Shown piece by piece: positions 1 through 5,014 of a stretch of 5,014 bases of DNA. Source of the DNA: Methanoregula sp. GTDB taxonomy: Archaea > Halobacteriota > Methanomicrobia > Methanomicrobiales > Methanospirillaceae. Location of the stretch: positions 1,975 to 6,988 of the forward strand of contig PMKW01000115.1 in assembly GCA_003157895.1 (NCBI GenBank). The letters run 5' to 3'. Numbering within the stretch: position 1 is the stretch's first letter; the number at the start of each line of letters is the position of its first letter. The translations under genes were made by a program, and so were the position numbers. The notes beneath the pieces were generated by a model, which worked only from the letters and a program-made list of their open reading frames with translations, did not search any database and was not told the origin of the DNA.

Positions 1-15
1 GTAAAAAGATAAAAC
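1..15 (-). terminator. Possible oligo-T terminator of the minus-strand small gene
   Basis: Read on the minus strand, the stop codon of the gene at 16-345 is followed directly by two T tracts (four and five Ts, separated by ATC). Archaeal intrinsic termination commonly uses such oligo-T runs without needing a hairpin. The window ends here, so further signals cannot be seen. Confidence 0.35.
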
Positions 16-345
16 TCATTTCAGCGACAGCAGGACCGTTTTGATCTCCGCAACCACTTCCCGTGACGGGTTGTGGCCCGGGCTGACCCCTTCGCCAAAG
101 GACAGGATCTTTCGGAGCGTCTCCATGCTGATCGTGCCAAAAGGTATCCCATCCCATTTCTTCTGGTCGATGGTGTTCCACGTGCACTGCAGCAGGTGTT
201 CCAGGAGAATGATCTCATCCTCCTTAAGCGACCGCCATGCCTGGCCGAGACCCTGCTGCATCAGCTTCACCGCATGCTCCATCCGTTTCTCGCGGTGGAC
301 ATGATACAGCCGCCGGCCCACCTCCTCCTGCGTTACATCCGGCAT
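16..345 (-). CDS. Uncharacterised small protein, paralogue of the gene at 509-856
   Basis: This encodes a 109-aa soluble, charged and probably all-helical protein of a family I do not recognise. It has no signal peptide or membrane segment. The ATG at 345 is preferred over an in-frame GTG at 363 because GGAGG lies 8 nt upstream of the ATG, and because from this start the protein aligns residue for residue with the plus-strand neighbour. Shared positions include G10-R11-R12, H17-R18, K20, E23, W37, L40, W56, W64, F69, T71, G84, V87, H91, E100 and T103 with L105-L106-S107. Two conserved tryptophans eight residues apart (56 and 64) are the most distinctive mark. It is transcribed away from the ATP synthase operon and ends in a T-rich stretch. 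That the gene is real is supported by the conserved paralogue; its function is unknown. Confidence 0.85.
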   Translation of the reverse strand: MPDVTQEEVGRRLYHVHREKRMEHAVKLMQQGLGQAWRSLKEDEIILLEHLLQCTWNTIDQKKWDGIPFGTISMETLRKILSFGEGVSPGHNPSREVVAEIKTVLLSLK

Positions 346-350
346 CTTCT

Positions 351-359
351 CTCCCTCCC
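351..359 (-). promoter_or_regulatory. Ribosome binding site deciding the start at 345
   Basis: On the minus strand this reads GGGAGGGAG, containing GGAGG (354-358) with 8 nt before the ATG at 345. The competing GTG at 363 has no purine-rich SD upstream. The site therefore fixes the 109-aa form. Confidence 0.7.
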
Positions 360-435
360 ACACACCATGGGGTATAGTGAGTCAGTCATCCTCCCCGGTC
401 TTATCCTTTGCGGCAGACCTGCAGGGCTGCATCCG

Positions 436-467
436 CTGCCCGGCCTGGTGGATACTCCTCCGGGCAG
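436..467. repeat. GC-rich inverted repeat in the divergent spacer
   Basis: CTGCCCGG at 436-443 is the exact reverse complement of CCGGGCAG at 460-467, with a 16-nt spacer. It lies immediately upstream of the AT-rich promoter-like element of the plus-strand small gene, in the 163-bp region between the two divergent paralogues. It could be an operator or a structured element. No protein-coding gene is evident in the spacer. Confidence 0.5.
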
Positions 468-480
468 GTAATTTTATCAT
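468..480 (+). promoter_or_regulatory. Possible TATA-type promoter of the small gene at 509
   Basis: The run GTAATTTTATCAT is the only AT-rich block in an otherwise GC-rich spacer. Centred near 474, it would place a transcription start near 500, only a few bases before the ATG at 509. That would give a leaderless or nearly leaderless mRNA, which fits the lack of an SD before this ATG. This is inferred from composition and spacing only. Confidence 0.35.
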
Positions 481-508
481 CCGGCACCTGTATAGATTCA
501 AAAAATGT

Positions 509-856
509 ATGTCCCTCTCTACCGAGGATGACCTGGGGAGACGCCGCTTCCTGCTCCACCGGGACAAGGCAGTCGAGTATGCGCTCGAGAGAATACGCCG
601 TGCCCCGGACTCCGGGTGGGAGACCCTTACTTCTGAAGAACGCACCGGGCTTAAGGAGGTCCTTAACGAGATCTGGGAGAACTGCGGCCGCGAGCGCTGG
701 CAGCAGTACTGTTTTTCAACGCTGGCAAAACCGGACATCCTGCAGCTTATTGCCTTAGGGGACGAGGTGCGGGGACGGCACCACCAGATCTGTGATGCCC
801 GGCAGGAGGTCGAAACCATCCTGTTATCCTGTTCCCCGGGCAATCCCCCGCATTAA
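509..856 (+). CDS. Uncharacterised small protein, paralogue of the gene at 16-345
   Basis: This encodes a 115-aa predicted soluble helical protein of a family I do not recognise. The frame stays open upstream to a GTG at 377, but the ATG at 509 is chosen because from there the protein aligns without gaps to the minus-strand neighbour from M1. Both start with a short acidic stretch followed by G10-R11-R12 and then H17-R18-x-K20. Other shared marks are W37, W56 and W64, F69, T71, G84, V87, H91, and T103 with L105-L106-S107. It has three cysteines (C59, C68 and C95) and a short Pro/Gly-rich tail (SPGNPPH) that the paralogue lacks. There is no clear SD; a TATA-like block about 30 bp upstream suggests a leaderless transcript. 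It reads toward atpK with an 81-bp gap and no obvious terminator, so read-through into the ATP synthase operon is possible. Function is unknown; it lacks the long coiled coil expected of AtpH. Confidence 0.85.
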   Translation: MSLSTEDDLGRRRFLLHRDKAVEYALERIRRAPDSGWETLTSEERTGLKEVLNEIWENCGRERWQQYCFSTLAKPDILQLIALGDEVRGRHHQICDARQEVETILLSCSPGNPPH

Positions 857-884
857 GCCGGTCTCCAGTCAGCTTCCATCCCGA

Positions 885-927
885 TAGGTTAATATTAAGG
901 AACACTGTTAGGTTGTATCATTAAGGA
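885..927 (+). repeat. Imperfect direct repeat in the atpK promoter region
   Basis: TAGGTT followed after 3 nt by ATTAAGGA occurs at 885-901. The same two blocks, TAGGTT and ATTAAGGA, now separated by 5 nt, recur at 909-927. The first copy contains the TATA-like palindrome and the second overlaps the SD of atpK. The arrangement resembles a tandem operator or a duplicated promoter segment. Confidence 0.55.
889..898 (+). promoter_or_regulatory. Probable TATA box of the ATP synthase operon
   Basis: TTAATATTAA is a perfect 10-bp palindrome and the most AT-rich element in the spacer before atpK. With usual archaeal spacing of about 25 bp, transcription would start near 918-921, just ahead of the SD at 923-930, giving a very short leader. 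The purine-containing stretch before it (GATAGG) could act as a BRE. Confidence 0.5.
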
Positions 928-930
928 GGT
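923..930 (+). promoter_or_regulatory. Very strong ribosome binding site of atpK
   Basis: AAGGAGGT sits 7 nt before the ATG at 938. It is the best SD in the window and suits a subunit needed in many copies per complex. It lies inside the second copy of the direct repeat at 909-927. An ATG at 931 is too close to it and out of frame. Confidence 0.85.
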
Positions 931-937
931 ATGAAGA

Positions 938-1156
938 ATGGCTGGTTGGGAAGTCCCGATTGGAGCAGCGATCGCATTCGCCTTTGGTGCGCTCGGAACA
1001 GGATGGGCACAGTCACGCATCGGTGCAGCCGGGGCGGGTGCGATTGCTGAAAAGCCGGAGACTGCCGGGACCATTATTATCCTTGAGGCAATCCCCGAGA
1101 CGCTGGTAATCTTAGGTTTTGTTGTTGCTGCAATGATCATTCTGATGGTGAAATAA
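938..1156 (+). CDS. atpK: A-type ATP synthase subunit K (proteolipid, c-ring subunit)
   Basis: This is the membrane rotor subunit whose ring carries ions between subunit I and the ring and turns the central stalk. At 72 aa it is a single hairpin: helix 1 is about residues 6-36, rich in Gly and Ala; a polar loop A-E-K-P-E lies at 37-41; and helix 2 is about 44-71. The ion-binding carboxylate is E54 in the motif I-P-E-T. Q25 in helix 1 lies 29 residues before it, the same spacing as Q110 and E139 in the second hairpin of Enterococcus hirae NtpK as I recall that protein. T55 follows the carboxylate as in Na+-binding rings. A second acidic residue, E50, lies one helical turn earlier. The family ranges from one to several hairpins; this is the minimal form. 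It is the first gene of the operon as seen here, with its own promoter and the strongest SD. A hairpin follows its stop codon. Confidence 0.96.
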   Translation: MAGWEVPIGAAIAFAFGALGTGWAQSRIGAAGAGAIAEKPETAGTIIILEAIPETLVILGFVVAAMIILMVK

Positions 1157-1166
1157 CCGGGACAGC

Positions 1167-1181
1167 ATATGCACCGCATAT
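1167..1181 (+). other. Hairpin in the atpK-atpE spacer
   Basis: ATATGC (1167-1172) and GCATAT (1176-1181) form a perfect 6-bp stem with a 3-nt loop, 10 nt after the atpK stop. CCGG at 1157-1160 and CCGG at 1184-1187 could pair outside it. A further possible pairing is GTTCCC (1189-1194) with GGGAAC (1219-1224). No T tract follows, so it does not look like a terminator. It may protect the 3' end of an atpK transcript or mark an mRNA processing site. Confidence 0.45.
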
Positions 1182-1233
1182 CTCCGGGGTTCCCTGTATT
1201 GAGGGGGAAAAGCGGTGCGGGAACATCAGGGCT

Positions 1234-1240
1234 GGTGATC
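1234..1240 (+). promoter_or_regulatory. Ribosome binding site of atpE, offset form
   Basis: GGTGATC lies 4 nt before the ATG at 1245. It matches the downstream half of the full SD complement (GGAGGTGATC), so pairing with the 16S rRNA 3' end would be shifted relative to the usual GGAGG core. This explains the short visible spacing and supports the chosen start. Confidence 0.6.
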
Positions 1241-1244
1241 CGAC

Positions 1245-1829
1245 ATGGCATATGAAGACCTGCTGAAATCGGTTGAAGAGAGCGCTCGTGAAAAGGAGCT
1301 GGAACTCCGGAACAAGGCAGCAGCGGCTGTTGATGAGATCAAAGCCCGGGCAAAAAAGCAGGCCGGGGAAATCCGGCAGGTCCATATCAATGAGGCTGAC
1401 AAGTCCATCACAACCGAACGAAACAAGCTGTTCTATCTCACGAAGGCAGAGAACAAGGAACTTTTAATCAGGGTTCGGGAAACCGCATTTGAACGGGCTT
1501 TTTCAGAGGCAGAAATCCGGCTCAGGGGGCTGCGCTCCGATCCGAAATATCCGGCCGTTTTTGAAAACCTCCTCAGAGAGGCAGCCGGTGCCTTGGGAGA
1601 CGAATCATTCGTGGTCCATATCGATCCACGGGACGGGGCGCTCTGCAAAAAAACTCTCTCTCTCCTTCACCTGTCCCCGGAAATCTGCACCGATCTGACA
1701 ACCGATGGCGGCGTTATTTTAAGCCTGCCCGACAATTCCGTCGTCATCTCCAACACGGCCGAGTCCCGGATGCAGCGGGCAAAAGAGCTCAGGAGAAAGG
1801 AGATCCATGCCATCCTGACCGGAGCATGA
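1245..1829 (+). CDS. atpE: A-type ATP synthase subunit E (peripheral stalk)
   Basis: Subunit E pairs with subunit H to form the peripheral stalk that holds the A3B3 head against rotation and links it to subunit I. The 194-aa product has the usual size. Residues 1 to about 100 are a long charged helix rich in Glu, Lys, Arg and Ala, typical of the coiled-coil arm; residues from about 105 onward alternate strands and helices as in the globular head-binding domain (for example V-V-H-I-D near 127 and D-G-G-V-I-L-S near 154). The start at 1245 is supported by GGTGATC 4 nt upstream. Its stop codon overlaps an ATG at 1826, and atpC follows at once, so translation is probably coupled. Its partner gene atpH is not seen in this window. 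The family is weakly conserved in sequence, but context and architecture make the call firm. Confidence 0.93.
   Translation: MAYEDLLKSVEESAREKELELRNKAAAAVDEIKARAKKQAGEIRQVHINEADKSITTERNKLFYLTKAENKELLIRVRETAFERAFSEAEIRLRGLRSDPKYPAVFENLLREAAGALGDESFVVHIDPRDGALCKKTLSLLHLSPEICTDLTTDGGVILSLPDNSVVISNTAESRMQRAKELRRKEIHAILTGA
1821..1824 (+). promoter_or_regulatory. SD deciding the start of atpC
   Basis: GGAG lies only 1 nt before an ATG at 1826 but 7 nt before the in-frame ATG at 1832. Proper spacing therefore favours the second ATG and a protein starting M-D-Y-G-Y-I. Confidence 0.6.
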
Positions 1830-1831
1830 CC

Positions 1832-2884
1832 ATGGATTACGGATACATCAACGCACGGATACGGGCGATGAGGAGCCGGCTCCTCTCCCACCGGGCCCTT
1901 GATGACCTTATCCTGAAACCGGACCTCGAATCCCTGATCGCCGACCTTGAGAATGGCCCGTACCGGGAGGATATCATTGAGGCAAAAGGCCGGTTATCAG
2001 GGATCCTCTGCATAGAGTCCGCCCTCCGGCAGAATTTTATCAAGACATTCCGGAAAATACAGGACTTTTCCCGGGGAGAGAAGGAAGCAAAGCAGTATGT
2101 CGCGATCTTCCTGCATCGCTGGGATGTCCAGAACATCAAGACAATCCTCCGCGGGAAAAATATCCATGCAACGGCCGAGGAGATCCTCGACTGCCTTGTG
2201 CCGGCGGGAGAACTTGACGAGGTGACGTTAAAGGAACTCCTCAAGCAACCCGACATAAAGGCAGTCATCGACCTCCTGGCCACGTGGCAGATCCGCTATG
2301 CGAAGCCCCTGACGGAGTCCTTTTTAGGATTTGCAAAATCCCGGGACCTCGCCATCCTCGAATGTGCGCTCGACCGGTACTATTACGCCGACGCACTTGC
2401 AACCGTCAGGGATCCCACGTATAACAATAACCTGATCCGCAACCTTCTTTCCCTTGAAGTCGATGTCGTGAACGTGCGGACGGTCCTCCGGATGGTCCGG
2501 GACCACGTGGGCCCGGCAGATGCACAGCGGTACCTGATCGGGGGCGGGAAGGAATTTAACGAGGAGACGATCGCCCTTCTCCTCTCCCTTCCCACCATTG
2601 GGGACGTGGTAAAAAAACTGGCAGCGAAACAGTACCGTTTTCTCGCCGGCGTTCCCGAAACCGCCATACGGACCCAGAAGATCTCCGTGATCGAGAAGGA
2701 ACTCGAGCGTTTTCTTATAAAAAAAGGTGCGGGGGCGTTCCTTCTCGACCCGCTCAGTGTCGCTTCGGTCATCGGGTACTTCTGGGCCAAGTACAATGAG
2801 ATCACGAACATCCGGATCATCTCCCGGTGCAAGACCGCGGATTTTCCCGTGGAGAACTTAAAAGAGGAGCTGGTATATGTATAA
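1832..2884 (+). CDS. atpC: A-type ATP synthase subunit C (V-type d homologue)
   Basis: Subunit C is a funnel-shaped soluble protein that sits on the K ring and receives the lower end of the central stalk (D/F), transmitting rotation between ring and head. The 350-aa product matches the family's usual length. Family marks are visible at the N-terminus (Y-G-Y-I-N-A-R-I-R at about 3-11), in the middle (E-V-D-V-V-N-V-R at 209-216) and at the C-terminus (G-Y-F-W-A-K-Y-N-E at 315-323, followed by N-I-R-I-I-S-R at 326-332). These repeated E/N-x-x-N-I/V-R elements reflect the three similar helical domains of the fold. The start at 1832 is chosen over 1826 on SD spacing; either would add or remove only two residues. 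Its end overlaps the start of atpF by 8 bp. Confidence 0.96.
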   Translation: MDYGYINARIRAMRSRLLSHRALDDLILKPDLESLIADLENGPYREDIIEAKGRLSGILCIESALRQNFIKTFRKIQDFSRGEKEAKQYVAIFLHRWDVQNIKTILRGKNIHATAEEILDCLVPAGELDEVTLKELLKQPDIKAVIDLLATWQIRYAKPLTESFLGFAKSRDLAILECALDRYYYADALATVRDPTYNNNLIRNLLSLEVDVVNVRTVLRMVRDHVGPADAQRYLIGGGKEFNEETIALLLSLPTIGDVVKKLAAKQYRFLAGVPETAIRTQKISVIEKELERFLIKKGAGAFLLDPLSVASVIGYFWAKYNEITNIRIISRCKTADFPVENLKEELVYV

Positions 2885-3197
2885 GTTCGTGGTCGTGACC
2901 GACAGTGACCGGGCATCCGGATTCCGCCTTGCCGGTGCGGAAGTAATCGAAGCAGCGGATGCCGGGGAGGCACGGGCTATCATCCCGCCGCTGCTCTACA
3001 AGGACGATATCGGGATCGTGGCGGTCAACGAGGAGTACATGCTCTCGCTTGACGAGAAAGTGATGGACCGGATCGAGAAGATGAACCGCCCGCTCATCAT
3101 TCCCCTCCCCTCGAAATCGAAGGAGATCGACCGGCGGACCTATATCGAGCGGCTCCTGAAAAAAGCCATAGGGTACAACATCGTTTTGAAGAGGTGA
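2877..3197 (+). CDS. atpF: A-type ATP synthase subunit F (central stalk)
   Basis: Subunit F binds subunit D in the rotating central stalk and contacts the A3B3 head and subunit C. The 106-aa product has the expected length, with a Rossmann-like N-terminal part (strand F-V-V-V-T-D at 4-9, then the family motif G-F-R-L-A-G at 15-20, then G-I-V-A-V-N-E near 46-52). Next comes the P-L-I-I-P-L-P strand and turn near 71-77, and a C-terminal helix with K-K-A-I-G-Y. GAGGAG at 2864-2869, 7 nt before the ATG, lies inside the end of atpC. The 8-bp overlap with atpC and the 4-bp gap to atpA show tight translational coupling. Confidence 0.95.
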   Translation: MYKFVVVTDSDRASGFRLAGAEVIEAADAGEARAIIPPLLYKDDIGIVAVNEEYMLSLDEKVMDRIEKMNRPLIIPLPSKSKEIDRRTYIERLLKKAIGYNIVLKR

Positions 3198-3201
3198 GGA
3201 C

Positions 3202-4941
3202 ATGATCACGGGAACAATTCTGAGGATTTCGGGCCCGGTCATCATCGCCCGCGGCATGAAAGGGTCGAAGATGTATGATGTGGTGAAAGTCGGTAACGAG
3301 GCTCTCCGGGGCGAGATCATCCGGCTTGAAGGGGAGGAAGCGGTTATCCAGGTGTACGAGGATACCACCGGCCTCATGGTCGGCGAACCGGTGGTGAACA
3401 CGGAGCAGCCTCTCTCCGTAGAGCTCGGGCCTGGCCTTCTCTCCTCGATCTATGACGGCGTCCAGCGTCCCCTTCCCGTTCTCATGCAGATGAGCGGGGA
3501 TTTCATCGCCCGCGGCATCTATGCTCCCGGTCTCAACCGGGAGAAGAAATGGGAATTTGTGCCAGCGGTCAAAGCCGGCGATACCGTGGTGGCTGGCGAT
3601 ATTATCGGGACCGTCAGAGAGTTCCACTTCGAGCACCGGATTCTCGTACCGCACGGCGCTGCCGGGGCGGTAACGGATATTGCGGCCGGTTCCTTCACGG
3701 TCGAAGAGACCGTCTGCACCCTTGACGGGAAGACCCGGCTCACCATGATGCGTACCTGGCCGGTCCGGATCCCCCGCCCCCACAGGAAAAAACTCGACCC
3801 GATCCTCCCGCTCATCACCGGACAACGGGTCTTTGACTGCATCTTCCCGGTGACGAAAGGCGGAACAGCCATGATCCCGGGCGGCTTTGGCACCGGCAAG
3901 ACCGTCTCGGAGCAGACGCTGGCCAAGTGGTCCGATACCCAGATCGTGGTGTATATCGGCTGCGGTGAGCGGGGCAACGAGATGACCGACGTGCTCGCCG
4001 AGTTTCCCGAGCTCATCGACCCGCGGACCGGCCTTCCCCTGATCGAACGGACAATCCTGATCGCCAACACCTCCAACATGCCCGTTGCTGCCCGCGAGGC
4101 CTCCATCTATACGGGGATCACCATTGCGGAATATTTCCGGGATATGGGGTACGATGTTGCCCTGATGGCGGACTCGACATCGCGGTGGGGTGAGGCCCTG
4201 CGGGAGGTCTCGGGCCGGCTCGAGGAGATGCCGGGCGAGGAAGGGTATCCCGCATACCTTGCGACCCGGCTCTCCGCTTTCTATGAGCGGGCCGGACGTG
4301 TGGAATGCATTGGGTCAGGAGATCGGACAGGCTCGGTCACGGTCGTCGGGGCGGTCTCGCCGCCTGGTGGCGATTTCTCCGAGCCGATCACGCAGAACAC
4401 CCTGCGGGTGGTCGGCACGTTCTGGGCCCTTGATACCAACCTTGCGTACCGCCGGCACTTCCCCTCGGTCGACTGGATCAAGAGTTATTCGCTCTACCTT
4501 GACTCCATCGGGGACTGGTACGTGGAGCACGTTGCACGGGACTGGCGGGAGCTGCGGGAGAAAGCGATGTACCTGCTCCAGAAAGAAGTCGAGCTGCAGG
4601 AGATCGTGCAGCTTGTCGGCCCCGACGCCCTGCCCGAGAGCGAGAAGGCGATCCTTGACGTGACCCGGATGATCCGCGAGGACTTCCTCCAGCAGAGTGC
4701 CTACAGCGATACGGACTCGTTCTGCCCGGTGGAGAAGCAGTACCTGATGCTCAAGGTGATCATGGAGTATTACGAGAACGTGAATGTGGCGATGGGAAAG
4801 GGTGTCTCGCTCCGGCAGATTCAGAATCTCCCGCTCAAGGCGGGCATCGGGAGGATGAAGGATTTGCAGGACGTGGAGGCGATACGGAAGATGATGGATA
4901 ATAACAGGCAGCAGATCGCCGGCCTCGAGGTGGAGAAATGA
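3202..4941 (+). CDS. atpA: A-type ATP synthase catalytic subunit A
   Basis: This is the nucleotide-hydrolysing and ATP-forming subunit; three copies alternate with subunit B in the cytoplasmic head. The 579-aa product is full length: an N-terminal beta barrel (about 1-70), the A-specific bulge or non-homologous region (about 110-190), the nucleotide-binding core and a helical C-terminal domain (from about 430). The P-loop at 227-234 reads GGFGTGKT with K233 and T234 as Mg-ATP ligands. The catalytic glutamate is in G-E-R-G (E256, R257), the Walker B aspartate is D324 after V-A-L-M-A, and S-P-P-G-G-D-F lies at 386-392. Most archaeal A subunits have GPFGSGKT, so G228 and T231 are departures, while the invariant G-K-T is kept. 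The SD GAGGTGA (3191-3197) overlaps the stop of atpF. Its stop overlaps the ATG of atpB. The enzyme appears active from its motifs. Confidence 0.98.
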   Translation: MITGTILRISGPVIIARGMKGSKMYDVVKVGNEALRGEIIRLEGEEAVIQVYEDTTGLMVGEPVVNTEQPLSVELGPGLLSSIYDGVQRPLPVLMQMSGDFIARGIYAPGLNREKKWEFVPAVKAGDTVVAGDIIGTVREFHFEHRILVPHGAAGAVTDIAAGSFTVEETVCTLDGKTRLTMMRTWPVRIPRPHRKKLDPILPLITGQRVFDCIFPVTKGGTAMIPGGFGTGKTVSEQTLAKWSDTQIVVYIGCGERGNEMTDVLAEFPELIDPRTGLPLIERTILIANTSNMPVAAREASIYTGITIAEYFRDMGYDVALMADSTSRWGEALREVSGRLEEMPGEEGYPAYLATRLSAFYERAGRVECIGSGDRTGSVTVVGAVSPPGGDFSEPITQNTLRVVGTFWALDTNLAYRRHFPSVDWIKSYSLYLDSIGDWYVEHVARDWRELREKAMYLLQKEVELQEIVQLVGPDALPESEKAILDVTRMIREDFLQQSAYSDTDSFCPVEKQYLMLKVIMEYYENVNVAMGKGVSLRQIQNLPLKAGIGRMKDLQDVEAIRKMMDNNRQQIAGLEVEK

Positions 4942-5014
4942 AGGAGGCATCCCTGGTCACCCGGGAGTACCGGACGATCAATTACGTTTCAGGCCCCCTC
5001 ATTTTTGTCGAGAA
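4938..5014 (+). CDS. atpB: A-type ATP synthase subunit B, 5' end only
   Basis: Subunit B is the non-catalytic nucleotide-binding partner of subunit A in the A3B3 head. Only 25 codons are present before the window ends. The visible start carries the family's opening strand, E-Y-R-T-I at 10-14, followed by the G-P-L-I-F-V-E motif at 19-25, which is typical for this subunit. The ATG overlaps the atpA stop (ATGA) and is preceded by GAGGTG at 4927-4932, 5 nt upstream. The position directly after atpA is where atpB is found in archaeal operons. The rest of the gene, and any atpD or atpG, lie beyond the edge. Confidence 0.93.
   Translation, partial: MKEASLVTREYRTINYVSGPLIFVE

Noticed and set aside
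346..363. GTG start at 363 for the minus-strand small gene
   Set aside because: It has no SD, and the six added residues would be encoded by the purine-rich SD of the ATG at 345.
418..425. CCTGCAGG palindrome in the divergent spacer
   Set aside because: A single 8-bp GC-rich palindrome with no further symmetry or repeat is expected by chance at this composition.
73..471. Open frame of 132 codons on the plus strand opposite the minus-strand small gene
   Set aside because: The opposite strand encodes a protein with a clear paralogue and a good SD, so this frame is a shadow.
377..508. N-terminal extension of the plus-strand small gene from a GTG at 377
   Set aside because: The paralogue aligns exactly from the ATG at 509, the extra 44 residues have no counterpart, and they would run through the inverted repeat and the probable promoter.
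1826..1831. ATG at 1826 as the start of atpC
   Set aside because: GGAG is only 1 nt away, too close for initiation; the ATG at 1832 has 7-nt spacing.
3242..3518. 16-bp direct repeat within atpA (3242-3257 and 3503-3518)
   Set aside because: Both copies encode the similar short peptide I-A-R-G in conserved parts of the protein; this is codon bias plus coincidence.
3097..3825. Long open frame of 242 codons on the minus strand
   Set aside because: It lies antisense to atpF and atpA, both identified by family motifs; such frames are common opposite GC-rich genes, and the translation shows no recognisable family.

Overview
The window carries the 5' part of an archaeal A-type (A1AO) ATP synthase operon, preceded by two small divergent genes that are paralogues of each other. 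The G+C-rich sequence, archaeal TATA-like promoters, strong Shine-Dalgarno (SD) sites and subunit order K-E-C-F-A-B all point to a euryarchaeal methanogen. Codon style and gene content suggest Methanomicrobiales, possibly Methanoregulaceae, but that is an inference from general character and not from a database match.

Layout. Positions 16-345 (minus) and 509-856 (plus) encode proteins of 109 and 115 aa that align from their first methionine over about 107 residues without a gap, with roughly a quarter of positions identical. I do not recognise the family. A 163-bp divergent spacer between them holds a GC-rich inverted repeat. An 81-bp spacer (857-937) then carries a TATA-like palindrome, an imperfect direct repeat and a very strong SD for the next gene.

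From 938 to the right edge the plus strand is a compact operon: atpK (membrane rotor subunit, 72 aa), atpE (peripheral stalk), atpC (rotor-to-ring adaptor), atpF (central stalk), atpA (catalytic subunit, 579 aa) and the first 25 codons of atpB. Every junction overlaps or is within 4 bp except atpK-atpE, whose 88-bp gap contains a hairpin. Together these subunits couple ion flow through the K ring to ATP synthesis on the A3B3 head. Subunits D and G, if present, should lie downstream. The usual upstream genes atpH and atpI are absent from this side of atpK, where the unknown paralogous pair sits instead.

Points of most interest: the divergent paralogous pair beside the synthase operon; the missing atpH/atpI; a Q/E/T ion-site signature in subunit K that would fit Na+ coupling; a variant P-loop in subunit A; and the repeat-bearing promoter region of atpK.
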